NCBI GenBank assembly: GCA_021151525.1
Contig: JAGKXD010000040.1
Span: forward strand, 1 to 35,461
Direction: 5' to 3'
Length of the DNA: 35,461 nucleotides
Source: Cellvibrionaceae bacterium
Lineage (GTDB): Bacteria; Pseudomonadota; Gammaproteobacteria; Pseudomonadales; Cellvibrionaceae
Position 1 is the first letter of the stretch; each line of letters starts with the position of its first letter. The position numbers and the translations under genes are program-made. Shown in pieces: positions 16,423-25,133 of the stretch. The notes beneath the pieces are model-generated. The model did not search any database. It was given only the letters and a program-made list of their open reading frames with translations, and was not told where the DNA came from.

Positions 16423-18138
16423 ATGAATAACCTGACAGATGTTAAAAAAATAATGGTAAAACTAAGTGCAACTTTAATCGCGAGTCTACTTGTCACTGCA
16501 AATGCTTTTGCAGGTTGGAGTGTGAGCGGAACTAAAGTCATTGACCCCAAAGGCAACAATTTTATTTTTCGCGGTATTAATCATGCGCATGCCTGGTATC
16601 CGGATAAAACGGCAAAAGCTATGACGGATATTGCAGCGACTGGCGCAAACTCTGTGCGCGTTGTATTGGCGGATGGTGGCCAATGGACGCGTACTGCAGG
16701 TGCAGATGTGGCGACAATTATTAGCCAATGTAAAGCGGCAAAATTAGTGTGTGTTTTAGAAGTGCATGACTCAACCGGCTTCGGTGAAAGTAGTGGGGCA
16801 ACTAATATTTCCAACGCCGCAAATTATTGGGCGAGCAGCGATATTAAAAATGCGATAGTGGGTCAAGAAGACTACGTCATTATCAATATCGCCAACGAAC
16901 CCTATGGTAATAATACTTCCGCAACAACTTACACCAGTGAAACTTCAGCGGCGATTAAAACAATTCGTAACGCGGGTTTAACGCATTTGATTATGGTAGA
17001 TGCTCCAGCATGGGGGCAAGATTGGCAATATGTAATGCGCGATAATGCCGCCACAATTTTTGCGGCAGACTCACTTAGCAATACGCTCTTCTCAGTGCAT
17101 ATGTATGAGGTCTATAACAGCGCGAGTGTTGTTCAAAATTATTTAACAACATTTCAAGCAAAAGGTTACGCATTAATTGTTGGAGAATTCGGCACTGAAA
17201 ATAATGGCAATAATGTTGATGAAGCTTCCATTTTGCAATACACCCAACAAATGGGAATTGGCTACATGGGTTGGAGCTGGAGTGGTAATGGTTCTTGCTG
17301 TGTGCCCTTGGATATTGCCATTAATTGGAACCCTGCTTCATTAAGCACTTGGGGCGATTTTTTAATTAATAGTGCTAATGGTATTAAAGCAACTTCAAAA
17401 TTGGCGACTATTTTTACCAACGGCTCGGCGAGCAGTGTTGCGACAAGTTCATCGAGCAAATCCTCCAGCTCAGTTGCGAACTCTTCGGTAAGCTCAACGT
17501 CTTCAAGTGTTAAATCCAGTTCATCATCTGTTGCGTCCAGCAGTTCTTCTGCAGCATCAGGTGAGCAATGCAATTGGTACGGTATGCTTTATCCATTGTG
17601 CACAACAACGACCAGTGGTTGGGGTTATGAAAATAATAAGAGCTGTATTGCGCGCGCAACTTGCTCTGGTCAGCCGGCACCTTATGGCATTGTTGGTGGA
17701 TCTACATCGTCTGCGTTAAGTAGTGCTGCTGTTTCATCAAGCAGTAAAAGCTCCAGCAGTCTTGTTAGCTCTTCATCCAGTAGCAAATCATCTGTAGCAA
17801 GTTCATCGCCAAGCTCAAGTAGTTCGTCCAGTGTTGCAGCAACTGGATTGAGTTGTGTTTATGTTGTTACTAATACTTGGTCTGGTGGTTATCAAGGTGC
17901 AATTCGTGTAACCAATAACGGCACTAGCACTACTAATGGTTGGACTGCAACTTGGCAATATACGGGCGCAAACCGCATGACCAGTTCGTGGAATGCAACG
18001 ATAACAGGTACTAATCCCTATTCGGCTACCAGCTTAAGTTGGAATGGTAATTTAACCGCAGGCCAAACAGTTGAGTTTGGTGTGCAAGGTAATACGAATG
18101 GTGGCGCCGTTGAAACACCGGCAGTAACTTGTAAGTGA
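16423..18138 (+). CDS. Secreted GH5 endo-beta-mannanase with CBM10 and CBM2
   Basis: Modular secreted polysaccharidase of 571 residues. The signal peptide is cleaved after AFA (about 30). A GH5 catalytic domain (31-330) has GINHAHAWYPD, acid/base E159 in NIANEPYG and nucleophile E255 in VGEFGT, most like subfamily 8 beta-1,4-mannanases. A serine-rich linker (335-378), a cysteine-rich CBM10 (381-424, NWYG...GWGYENN), a second serine linker (429-471) and a CBM2 (475-571, with conserved Trp and terminal Cys pairing) follow. Both CBM types normally bind crystalline cellulose, anchoring the enzyme to cell walls while it cuts mannan. AAAGGTAATCCG precedes the ATG. Endoglucanase is the main alternative; the GINHAHAWYPD signature argues for mannanase. 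Confidence 0.9.
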   Translation: MNNLTDVKKIMVKLSATLIASLLVTANAFAGWSVSGTKVIDPKGNNFIFRGINHAHAWYPDKTAKAMTDIAATGANSVRVVLADGGQWTRTAGADVATIISQCKAAKLVCVLEVHDSTGFGESSGATNISNAANYWASSDIKNAIVGQEDYVIINIANEPYGNNTSATTYTSETSAAIKTIRNAGLTHLIMVDAPAWGQDWQYVMRDNAATIFAADSLSNTLFSVHMYEVYNSASVVQNYLTTFQAKGYALIVGEFGTENNGNNVDEASILQYTQQMGIGYMGWSWSGNGSCCVPLDIAINWNPASLSTWGDFLINSANGIKATSKLATIFTNGSASSVATSSSSKSSSSVANSSVSSTSSSVKSSSSSVASSSSSAASGEQCNWYGMLYPLCTTTTSGWGYENNKSCIARATCSGQPAPYGIVGGSTSSALSSAAVSSSSKSSSSLVSSSSSSKSSVASSSPSSSSSSSVAATGLSCVYVVTNTWSGGYQGAIRVTNNGTSTTNGWTATWQYTGANRMTSSWNATITGTNPYSATSLSWNGNLTAGQTVEFGVQGNTNGGAVETPAVTCK

Positions 18139-18152
18139 TTTGTCTGTGTTTG

Positions 18153-18183
18153 CAAAAACGCCCGCGATACGCGGGCGTTTTTG
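18153..18183. terminator. Bidirectional terminator after the mannanase
   Basis: Perfect 14-bp stem CAAAAACGCCCGCG / CGCGGGCGTTTTTG with an ATA loop, giving a T5 tract on the plus strand and one on the minus strand. Confidence 0.9.
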
Positions 18184-18262
18184 TTTATGAAATGAGTTGG
18201 ATTTCATCGATTCGATAGATATAGTTTCGGCATTCATATTTAAGGCTGATGGTAGGAAAATA

Positions 18263-18745
18263 ATGGGCGAAAAAATCATTACAGCTGATTTAAATAATCA
18301 ACAACATGCTGATGCAATTCTGTTTCTTTTAAATGAATATGCCAAAGACGAAATGGGTGGTGGCGAGGAATTATCTGGTTTTGCTAAAGAAAATTTAATT
18401 GCTGCACTAAAAAGCCATGCAGGTACGCATTGCGTGCTGATCTTTATTGATGGCAAGCCTGCTGCACTTGCTAATTGCTTTGAAAGTTTTTCAACCTTTG
18501 CCTGTAAGCCGCTATTAAATATTCATGACTTTGCGGTAGCGCCAGAATTTCGTGGGCGCGGCTTGGCAAAAAAACTTATGGAAAAAGTGGAAGACATAGC
18601 GCGTTCACTGGGGTGCTGCAAAATCACACTGGAGGTTTTAGAAGGTAACACGGTTGCTCAAGCCGCTTACAAGGCCTGCGGTTTTGCGGGTTATGAGTTA
18701 GATCCAAAAATGGGGCGCGCTCTGTTTTGGCAAAAGAAGTTTTGA
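18263..18745 (+). CDS. GNAT-family N-acetyltransferase
   Basis: Predicted acetyl-CoA-dependent acyltransferase of 160 residues. The GNAT core is clear: a VAPEFRGRGLAKKLM acetyl-CoA loop (RGRGLA), then the EVLEGNTVAQAAYKACGFAGYEL motif B region. The substrate is not predictable. I chose the ATG at 18263, preceded by AGGA ten bases upstream, over an in-frame TTG at 18197. It is convergent with algR, with 9 bp between stop codons, and separated from the mannanase by a terminator, so it probably has its own promoter. Confidence 0.85.
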   Translation: MGEKIITADLNNQQHADAILFLLNEYAKDEMGGGEELSGFAKENLIAALKSHAGTHCVLIFIDGKPAALANCFESFSTFACKPLLNIHDFAVAPEFRGRGLAKKLMEKVEDIARSLGCCKITLEVLEGNTVAQAAYKACGFAGYELDPKMGRALFWQKKF

Positions 18746-18754
18746 GGGCTTTTG

Positions 18755-19492
18755 CTACATCATCTTTAACAAACCCTTCACGTCACTCACATGACGGCGG
18801 CTGATAATGGGCCGCTGTTCTGTGTCTGCCAAACGCACTTGATATTGCCCCTGAGTTGCACGCTCTATAGCTTCAATATGTTTTACGGAAATGAGCGCGT
18901 TGCGATGGATGCGGATAAAACGCCCTGCAAACTCTTCTTCCAGTTCTTTTAAGGTTTCATCTAACAAGTGCTCGCCGTTGCGATGAAAAACCGTAACGTA
19001 TTTGTGATCGGCAACAAAGTAACGCACATCGTCTAATGGAATTAATTCAATACCACGGCGTGTTTTTGCGCTTATATGTGTGCGCGCATTTTTATTTTCT
19101 GGAGTGGGTACTTGGGCAACGGCACGTTGAACTTTGTTGAGTTTTTGTGCTTTGTTAAGTGCGTCTTGCAGTTGTTCTGCTTTGATGGGTTTTAGTAAAT
19201 AACCTATGGCGGTGGTGCCGAATGCATCGAGTGCGTATTGATCAAAGGCGGTACAAAAAATAATGGCAGGTGGACAATCGAGCTCGCTAATTTCATGGGC
19301 GAGCGTGAGACCATCTTTACCGGGCATGCGCACATCGAGCAATACAATATCCGGGTCGTGTTCGTTGATGGCGGCAAGCGCAGCTTCAGCATTTTCGGCT
19401 TCGGCAACAATATTGTGCTCTTCCAGCTTTTCTATCATGCGCACCAAGCGTTGGCGGGCAAGGGGCTCATCATCGACGATTAATATTTCCAT
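18755..19492 (-). CDS. algR: LytTR-type response regulator, AlgR homologue
   Basis: DNA-binding response regulator of 245 residues. The receiver domain begins MEILIVDDEP, has phosphoacceptor D53 in VLLDVRMPG, and the conserved Lys in YLLKPI. A linker leads to a C-terminal LytTR domain (IPLDDVRYFVADHKYVTVF, FIRIHRNALISV). The ATG at 19492 lies 16 bp after the stop of the kinase gene, so they form an operon. The order argH / algZ / algR matches Pseudomonas, where AlgR controls alginate, twitching and virulence. Here hemC and hemD do not follow. The pseudomonad regulon cannot be assumed. Confidence 0.9.
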   Translation of the reverse strand: MEILIVDDEPLARQRLVRMIEKLEEHNIVAEAENAEAALAAINEHDPDIVLLDVRMPGKDGLTLAHEISELDCPPAIIFCTAFDQYALDAFGTTAIGYLLKPIKAEQLQDALNKAQKLNKVQRAVAQVPTPENKNARTHISAKTRRGIELIPLDDVRYFVADHKYVTVFHRNGEHLLDETLKELEEEFAGRFIRIHRNALISVKHIEAIERATQGQYQVRLADTEQRPIISRRHVSDVKGLLKMM

Positions 19493-19508
19493 TATTGTGC
19501 TCTCGTTT

Positions 19509-20588
19509 TTATTTCGACAGTGGGCAGAAAATGTAAGTCGTAAACACGCCTTGCTCCTCGCTGGAAGAAAGGCGCGCTGCATTGCCATAGTGTACTTGCA
19601 AACGGTGACGAATATTATCCAGCGCCATACGGTTATGGCGATCTTGTGATGGTGTTTGCGCTTGTGTTGCTGCTTTTTTAATAAGTGGATAAGGGTTGGT
19701 AATCGCAATCATCAATTGGTTTTTCGCTTGCGAAATTTTAATGCAAACCGTACCCCCTTTGGGCATGGGTTCTATGCCGTGAAAGATGGCATTTTCCACC
19801 AAGGGTTGCAGCATAAGGCTGGGGATTTTTATTTCGTCGTTCTGTGTTTGTATTTGCCAATCGACCGTGAGGCGTTTGCCCAAACGCAACTGCTCGATTT
19901 CCAAATAGCGTCGGCAGAGTGTGATTTCGCGTTCGAGCGGAATCAGTGTGGGTTCGGCGAGGCTTGCGCGAAAGAGTTCGGCTAAGTCTTCAATCACTCG
20001 CTCAGCTAATTCAGGATCAGAGCCTATCAAGCTCGCAATGCTGTTCATGCTGTTAAATAAAAAGTGGGGGCGAATGCGCGATTGCAGCGCCTGAATACGC
20101 GCGTGTAATTCGGCTTGTTGCTGGTTGCGCAATTGTTGCTGCAAATATAAATAGCGCAGGGTGATGCCCGACAAAATGGCCGACGTAATTAGGTTGTTGA
20201 AAACCTGCCAGCCGTCAAAGTGGAAGCTTTGGCCGCGCGCAAACATGCCGGTTTCGAAGCCTTGTAAGAGATATTGCCCTGCAACTGACATCACCAAGGT
20301 AGTAAGGATTACCACGGCGTAAGAAGCCAAGCCCGCTTGCACGGGCGTTCTGGTGCGCAACCAAGGGCGCATACGGCAGACAGCGGATGCACTGATTAAA
20401 CTAATCCATTGGATTTGGAAGGAGTAGAGCGCAAGCGAATCCCAGCTAAAGAGCGGCAAAAAGGAGGCGTTAAGCGTGAGCAGGAGTGCAATCAGCTCGG
20501 CAACCAGTACCAGTAGCAATACCGATTGCGGGTTGCAGAGGTTGGGAAGGAAATCGCCATTGGTGCTCTTATTCTTGGTATTAGTCAC
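19509..20588 (-). CDS. algZ: Sensor histidine kinase, AlgZ/FimS homologue
   Basis: Membrane sensor kinase of the LytS/His_kinase family, 359 residues, close to the 358 residues of Pseudomonas AlgZ. The N-terminus has about four hydrophobic segments between residues 20 and 150 with short loops. The phospho-accepting histidine is in RPHFLFN at H175. The kinase part has LMLQPLVENAIFHGI (N-box-like). The expected later glycine motifs are reduced, as in this family. The start is GTG at 20588, with GGAG about 11 bases upstream; it is divergent from argH with 76 bp between them. The signal sensed is unknown. Confidence 0.9.
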   Translation of the reverse strand: MTNTKNKSTNGDFLPNLCNPQSVLLLVLVAELIALLLTLNASFLPLFSWDSLALYSFQIQWISLISASAVCRMRPWLRTRTPVQAGLASYAVVILTTLVMSVAGQYLLQGFETGMFARGQSFHFDGWQVFNNLITSAILSGITLRYLYLQQQLRNQQQAELHARIQALQSRIRPHFLFNSMNSIASLIGSDPELAERVIEDLAELFRASLAEPTLIPLEREITLCRRYLEIEQLRLGKRLTVDWQIQTQNDEIKIPSLMLQPLVENAIFHGIEPMPKGGTVCIKISQAKNQLMIAITNPYPLIKKAATQAQTPSQDRHNRMALDNIRHRLQVHYGNAARLSSSEEQGVFTTYIFCPLSK

Positions 20589-20621
20589 GTGTTCTTGGCT
20601 CCAGAGCCGGTCAAATAGGGA

Positions 20622-20627
20622 TATAAT
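20622..20627 (+). promoter_or_regulatory. Candidate -10 box for argH
   Basis: A perfect TATAAT hexamer 38 bp before the argH ATG. No good -35 is seen at 16-18 bp, so the promoter call rests on the -10 and position alone. Confidence 0.4.
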
Positions 20628-20664
20628 GCCCGACTTTTTACTACTCTAGTTCGGAATACTTCTC

Positions 20665-22065
20665 ATGAGCCAAAACGATCAGCCCATCAAGCCTTGGGGC
20701 GGCCGCTTTACTGAAGCGACTGATGCCTTTGTTGAGCGCTTTACTGCCTCCGTCGGCTTTGATTACCGCCTCTACCATCACGACATTAACGGCTCCATCG
20801 CCCACGCTACCATGTTGGCGAAAGTTGGCGTATTGACCGAGGTCGAACGTGATCAAATTATCACGGGCCTTGAAGAAATCCGCGCAGAGATAGTGGCTGG
20901 CAAATTCAACTGGTCGGTAAGTCTTGAAGATGTGCATATGAACATCGAAGCTGTGCTGACGCAGCGCATCGGCATCACCGGCAAAAAGCTTCATACCGGA
21001 CGCTCGCGCAACGATCAAGTTGCCACCGATATTCGCCTTTATTTGCGCGACGAAATCGATGCAATTGCCAAAGAACTCACGCGCCTGCAACAAGGTCTCT
21101 TGAGTGTAGCTGAGCGCGAAGCCGACACCATAATGCCCGGCTTTACCCATTTGCAAACTGCGCAGCCGGTGACTTTTGGCCACCATCTTTTAGCTTGGTT
21201 TGAAATGTTGCAGCGCGACTATTCGCGTTTAATCGACTGCCGCGCGCGTATGAATTATTTGCCTCTGGGGGCAGCGGCATTGGCGGGGACGACCTACCCA
21301 ATCGACCGCGCTTATACCGCGCAACTGTTGGGTTTTACGGCGCCGACTGAAAACTCGCTGGATTCTGTAAGTGATCGCGATTTCGCGATTGAATTCTCTA
21401 GCTTCGCCTCTATTTTGATGATGCACTTGTCGCGTTTCAGCGAAGAGTTGGTGTTGTGGACATCATCGCAATTTAGTTTTATCGATTTGCCGGATCGCTT
21501 CTGCACCGGCTCATCCATTATGCCGCAAAAGAAAAATCCGGACGTGCCAGAGTTGGTGCGCGGAAAAACCGGGCGTGTTTACGGTCACCTCACTGCCTTG
21601 TTAACTTTGATGAAGTCGCAGCCTTTGGCTTACAACAAAGACAATCAGGAAGATAAAGAGCCAGTGTTCGATGCAATTGATACCGTAAAAGATTGCCTGC
21701 GTGCATTTGCGGATATGGTACCTGCAATTTTGCCGCGCAAAGAAAAAATGTACGAAGCAGCCAAGCGCGGTTTTTCTACTGCAACAGATTTGGCAGATTA
21801 TTTGGTGCGTCGCGGTGTTCCCTTCCGTGATGCGCACGAAATTGTCGGCAAGTCAGTAGGCTACGGCGTACAAACTGGAAAAGATTTATCAGAAATGTCG
21901 TTGGACGAATTACAACAATTCTCCAAAGTTATCGAGCAAGATGTGTTTGCAGTGCTAACACTTGAAGGTTCAGTAGCCGCGCGTAATCACGTTGGCGGAA
22001 CAGCACCTGTGCAAGTAAAAGCCTCCGTTGAACGTGCCAAAGTGAGTTTGGCCGCGCGTGCGTAA
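20665..22065 (+). CDS. argH: Argininosuccinate lyase
   Basis: Last step of arginine synthesis, cleaving argininosuccinate to arginine and fumarate. The 466-residue protein has WGGRFTEATD at the N-terminus, the HTGRSRNDQVATD substrate loop, GFTHLQTAQPV, and the fumarase/aspartase signature GSSIMPQKKNPD carrying catalytic Ser near 283. Length is standard. It is divergent from algZ, the same junction as in pseudomonads. A terminator follows immediately. Confidence 0.97.
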   Translation: MSQNDQPIKPWGGRFTEATDAFVERFTASVGFDYRLYHHDINGSIAHATMLAKVGVLTEVERDQIITGLEEIRAEIVAGKFNWSVSLEDVHMNIEAVLTQRIGITGKKLHTGRSRNDQVATDIRLYLRDEIDAIAKELTRLQQGLLSVAEREADTIMPGFTHLQTAQPVTFGHHLLAWFEMLQRDYSRLIDCRARMNYLPLGAAALAGTTYPIDRAYTAQLLGFTAPTENSLDSVSDRDFAIEFSSFASILMMHLSRFSEELVLWTSSQFSFIDLPDRFCTGSSIMPQKKNPDVPELVRGKTGRVYGHLTALLTLMKSQPLAYNKDNQEDKEPVFDAIDTVKDCLRAFADMVPAILPRKEKMYEAAKRGFSTATDLADYLVRRGVPFRDAHEIVGKSVGYGVQTGKDLSEMSLDELQQFSKVIEQDVFAVLTLEGSVAARNHVGGTAPVQVKASVERAKVSLAARA

Positions 22066-22080
22066 GTTAGAGTAGTTGCG

Positions 22081-22116
22081 AAAAAACCGCATGTTGGTAA
22101 CAACCTGCGGTTTTTT
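22081..22116. terminator. Terminator after argH
   Basis: AAAAAACCGCA and TGCGGTTTTTT arms with a 14-nt loop that itself pairs partly (GTTG/CAAC). A T7 tract follows on the plus strand, and the A-tract makes it potentially bidirectional. Confidence 0.88.
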
Positions 22117-22158
22117 TATTCTTGTGAAAAATACACCAAGTGAATTTTAGGAGTTTTT

Positions 22159-22731
22159 ATGAGTATGCAAACTTCTGCAGAAATAAAAAAGAATCGCATC
22201 TCCAATTCTGTAGCCGTTTCTGTTGTTATTTTTTCAGCATTTTTGTCTGTTACAAAAGTGAAAGATGACAATATTGTGCAGGCAATGCAGCAAGCAAAAG
22301 TCAATGCGGTTGATACCTGGTCTGAGTATCAGGCGAAAAAATTAAAATTACACCTCGCAGAAACCAGCAAGCACCAAGCCGAACTTCTGCGTGATTCTTT
22401 AGCGAATAGCAATGCAGAAAATTTTAACAAAGAAATTGATTTGCAAAGCAAAACTATCGATAGATATCAATTGGATTTGGAAAAGCTTCAAGAAAAAGCG
22501 AAGGGTTTCGAAGCTACTTATGATGCATTGAATTTCCATGATGACCAATTTGATATGTCAGACGCGCTCTTGTCGCTCTCGCTGGCAATTATTGCTGTGT
22601 CGTCATTGGTTGATCGCTGGAGTGTTTTTTTTATTGGCTTGGGCGCGGGCTTGGTGGGAGTTCTATTTGGTATTTCTGGTTTTGCGGGTTGGAGTCTACA
22701 CCCAGATTGGTTGGCCGCATTTTTAAGCTAA
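22159..22731 (+). CDS. DUF4337-like membrane protein
   Basis: I recognise the overall pattern of DUF4337 proteins, which have no known function. The 190-residue protein has one N-terminal transmembrane helix (about 15-33) and a long charged coiled-coil region (about 50-120, with WSEYQAKKLKLHLAE and LQEKAKGFEATYDAL). One or two hydrophobic helices come near the end (about 135-180, SLAIIAVSSL and FFIGLGAGLVGVLFGI). TAGGAG precedes the ATG by 5 bases. The next gene starts 34 bp later, so the two may be cotranscribed. Confidence 0.72.
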   Translation: MSMQTSAEIKKNRISNSVAVSVVIFSAFLSVTKVKDDNIVQAMQQAKVNAVDTWSEYQAKKLKLHLAETSKHQAELLRDSLANSNAENFNKEIDLQSKTIDRYQLDLEKLQEKAKGFEATYDALNFHDDQFDMSDALLSLSLAIIAVSSLVDRWSVFFIGLGAGLVGVLFGISGFAGWSLHPDWLAAFLS

Positions 22732-22765
22732 TGATAAGGTTCATAATGAGTAGGGGTTTAAAACG

Positions 22766-23371
22766 ATGGTGCTGTCTATGAAGTTGCGGTCGTTGATGTT
22801 GGTGTTTTGTGCCAGCATTTTTCCAATTAGTCTTGCCTGCGCAGATGTTGAAATTGTTGTGATTCGTCATGGCGAAAAACCAGAGCAAGGATTGGGGCAA
22901 TTAAGTTGTAAGGGTTTCAATCGGGCACTGGCGCTTGGTGATCTTATAGTGAAGCGCTTTGGTGTGCCTGACGTCATTATCGCACCAAACCCAGGTTTGC
23001 AAAAAAAAGATAGGGGCGTTAATTACTCTTACGTTCGCCCGCTTGCAACCGTTGAACCTATGGCAATCAAACTCGGTTTACCGGTAGAGGCCACGCTAGG
23101 GTTTAATAATCTCGCAGGACTTGATAAACGTTTGGAAGACAGTTTGACGAGCACCACAGAGCATCGCGTGTTAGTTGCGTGGGAGCATAAAATAGCTGAG
23201 CAAGTCGTGCGTAATTTTTTAGTAAAACATGCAGTCAATGCAGATGTCCCGCATTGGGATGACGATGATTTTGATTCTATTTACATCATCTCGCAAAAAA
23301 ATCACGAACCATTAAAGTTTCGTGTAGAGAAGCAAGGATTAAATAATCTATCCGATAAGTGTTTGAAGTAG
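22766..23371 (+). CDS. Secreted histidine-phosphatase-family protein
   Basis: Phosphoglycerate-mutase-like (branch of the histidine phosphatase superfamily) protein of 201 residues. A signal peptide ends near SLACA|DVEIV. The catalytic RHG is present at once in VVIRHGEKP. The second histidine may lie in LVAWEHKIAEQV. The rest of the core is short, and the substrate cannot be predicted. AGGGG nine bases before the ATG supports this start; an ATG four codons later is also possible. The export signal suggests periplasmic dephosphorylation of an unknown compound. Confidence 0.8.
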   Translation: MVLSMKLRSLMLVFCASIFPISLACADVEIVVIRHGEKPEQGLGQLSCKGFNRALALGDLIVKRFGVPDVIIAPNPGLQKKDRGVNYSYVRPLATVEPMAIKLGLPVEATLGFNNLAGLDKRLEDSLTSTTEHRVLVAWEHKIAEQVVRNFLVKHAVNADVPHWDDDDFDSIYIISQKNHEPLKFRVEKQGLNNLSDKCLK

Positions 23372-23462
23372 CAGGTTCAATCAGCTCAAGTTTGCATTTG
23401 TTGCGTAAGATTTTTTTCCAGAAACCTTGGCAGAAGATTTCTGGGTGTATATTGGATAGCGA

Positions 23463-24296
23463 TTATTGGTTTATTGTTTTTTGGAAATCTTTTTTCGCTA
23501 GGTTCAAGGGCGTGGCGTAATCGGCATGATAAGTGTCGATACTTGTTGGGTTAATGTAATAGCGAACGGTAGTTTCAAATTTTTCTTTAACTTTTTCCTG
23601 TGATAACTCCACTTCATAATTGTATTGCAATCTGGATAAATACAAATTCGGTTTCTTTGAGTCCACCAAAAAGCGCTGCTTGGTCAAAATGGTTTTTAAT
23701 GTTGAGAGTGGAAGTGATGTTTTAAAGGTTTCAGTGACTTTTAATTGATGGTTAATTAATTTAGTTAGGGTTGCTATTTCATTTTGTTCCATTTGTGTTG
23801 GTGTCTGCCCTGCATTTAGCGATGTGGTATTAGGTAAGTCCACAGAGTAAAGTCCGTCGATAGCGTTAAATTCACAGTGCAATGTGGTTTGAATATGCTT
23901 GCAGTTTGTGCTTAGGGTAAATTGTAAGAAAGTATCAAAATTATGATCCGGTGAATTTAATTGCAATCCACTTTTTACAATATATTGCGCAGAATTATTG
24001 GTGATTTTTTCGACTTTCACGTATTTGCGAGCCGATTTTGTGTCGGCCTCGTAGCCATTTGCGGATGCAAAAAGAGCATCCTGTTGTTGCTCTAGGCTTA
24101 ATGTGTCATTCCAAGGAGCATCTATAATAAAAGTTTTGCCTTTAACCATCATGGGATAATTGGTCGAGGTAAATGGTGGAGTTTCTGCGGGTGGTTCTGC
24201 TGCGGCACGTGGCGGTGTTTTATGTTGACAGCCTACAACAGTGATGCCGGCAATGAGATAGAGTGCGGAATGTTTAACGGTTTTTGTTATTAGCAC
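23463..24296 (-). CDS. Hypothetical lipoprotein
   Basis: I do not recognise a family. The 277-residue product has a type II signal with lipobox TVVGC (Cys 23), followed by a proline/alanine-rich spacer (KTPPRAAAEPPAETPPF). The mature region looks mostly beta-stranded, with only one Cys pair (TNCKHIQTTLHCEF). The GTG start at 24296 is well supported by AAGGA eight bases upstream. It is convergent with the phosphatase gene and divergent from the HAD gene. A periplasmic lipid-anchored role is inferred from the lipobox alone. Confidence 0.75.
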   Translation of the reverse strand: MLITKTVKHSALYLIAGITVVGCQHKTPPRAAAEPPAETPPFTSTNYPMMVKGKTFIIDAPWNDTLSLEQQQDALFASANGYEADTKSARKYVKVEKITNNSAQYIVKSGLQLNSPDHNFDTFLQFTLSTNCKHIQTTLHCEFNAIDGLYSVDLPNTTSLNAGQTPTQMEQNEIATLTKLINHQLKVTETFKTSLPLSTLKTILTKQRFLVDSKKPNLYLSRLQYNYEVELSQEKVKEKFETTVRYYINPTSIDTYHADYATPLNLAKKDFQKTINQ

Positions 24297-24497
24297 AAGA
24301 GCGTCCTTTTTGTTGTTGATTTGGTTTCGATTAATGTAATTCTAAAACAAAAATAAATATCATCCTCATGCAAAATACTGCAAAGCTAAGTAAATTCACC
24401 GCATGTGGTTCTTTCCTGCTGCGCCTCTATGGTTTAATAGCAGGCTGATTATGCACAACCATCATCCCTCCGCAATAAGCTCAAGCGAGAAAACCTC

Positions 24498-25097
24498 ATG
24501 TACGATCATTACGATGCTTTAATTTTTGATATGGATGGCACTTTGGTAGACAGCGGCCAGCTGCACGAGTTCGCTTGGAGTGAAACGCTTAACAAATATG
24601 GAATTCCTATTGATCGGCCATTGATGCGTTCGCTCGCAGGTGTTCCAACTAAAGGCACGATTGAAATTCTGCTGGAAAAATTTAACCTCTCAGTATCAGC
24701 GTCGCTTGATGAAATGAATAATTTCAAAGAGGCTTGGGTGCATGAAAACATGCATAAGTTTGTAAAACCGACCGCATTAATTGAAGTTGCGCAGAAGTAT
24801 CACGGCATTAAGCCAATGGCCATTGGCACTGGCGCTTACACGCAAGAAGCCATCACTATTTTGGGCTTGTGTGGATTGGATAAATACATCGATGCAGTAG
24901 TAGGGGCGGATCAAGTTAAAAATCCCAAACCAGCACCCGATACCTTCTTGCGCTGTGCGGAGTTGCTCGGCGTTGCACCGGAAAAGTGTGTGGTATTTGA
25001 AGATTCCAAGTTGGGGTTGCAGGCTGCCGCTACTGCCGGTATGGCAGGCATTGATGTGCTTTTGGTTCACGCCGTTGAAAACGATTATTTCCTCTAA
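24498..25097 (+). CDS. yqaB: YqaB-like HAD phosphatase
   Basis: HAD-superfamily subclass IA hydrolase of 199 residues. The catalytic motif I is FDMDGT (D11, D13), motif II is in MAIGTGAY, the Lys is in KNPKPAPDTF, and motif IV is VVFEDSKLG. The sequence follows E. coli YqaB, which hydrolyses fructose-1-phosphate and related sugar phosphates, through most of its length (MYDHYDALIFDMDGT, PMAIGTG, DAVVGADQVK). Sugar-phosphate specificity is inferred from that resemblance. The ATG lacks a strong ribosome site. Confidence 0.88.
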   Translation: MYDHYDALIFDMDGTLVDSGQLHEFAWSETLNKYGIPIDRPLMRSLAGVPTKGTIEILLEKFNLSVSASLDEMNNFKEAWVHENMHKFVKPTALIEVAQKYHGIKPMAIGTGAYTQEAITILGLCGLDKYIDAVVGADQVKNPKPAPDTFLRCAELLGVAPEKCVVFEDSKLGLQAAATAGMAGIDVLLVHAVENDYFL

Positions 25098-25133
25098 CTA
25101 GCTCCGCCCGCAATTACTCCGATAATCGGCGGC

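Noticed and set aside
17262..17573. 103-codon reverse ORF rich in Glu, Asp and Leu
   Set aside because: It is the antisense image of the serine-codon linker of the mannanase, so the open frame is a composition artefact.
23418..23444. CCAGAAA / TTTCTGG hairpin between the phosphatase and lipoprotein genes
   Set aside because: No T-tract follows the stem on either strand, so it does not look like an intrinsic terminator.
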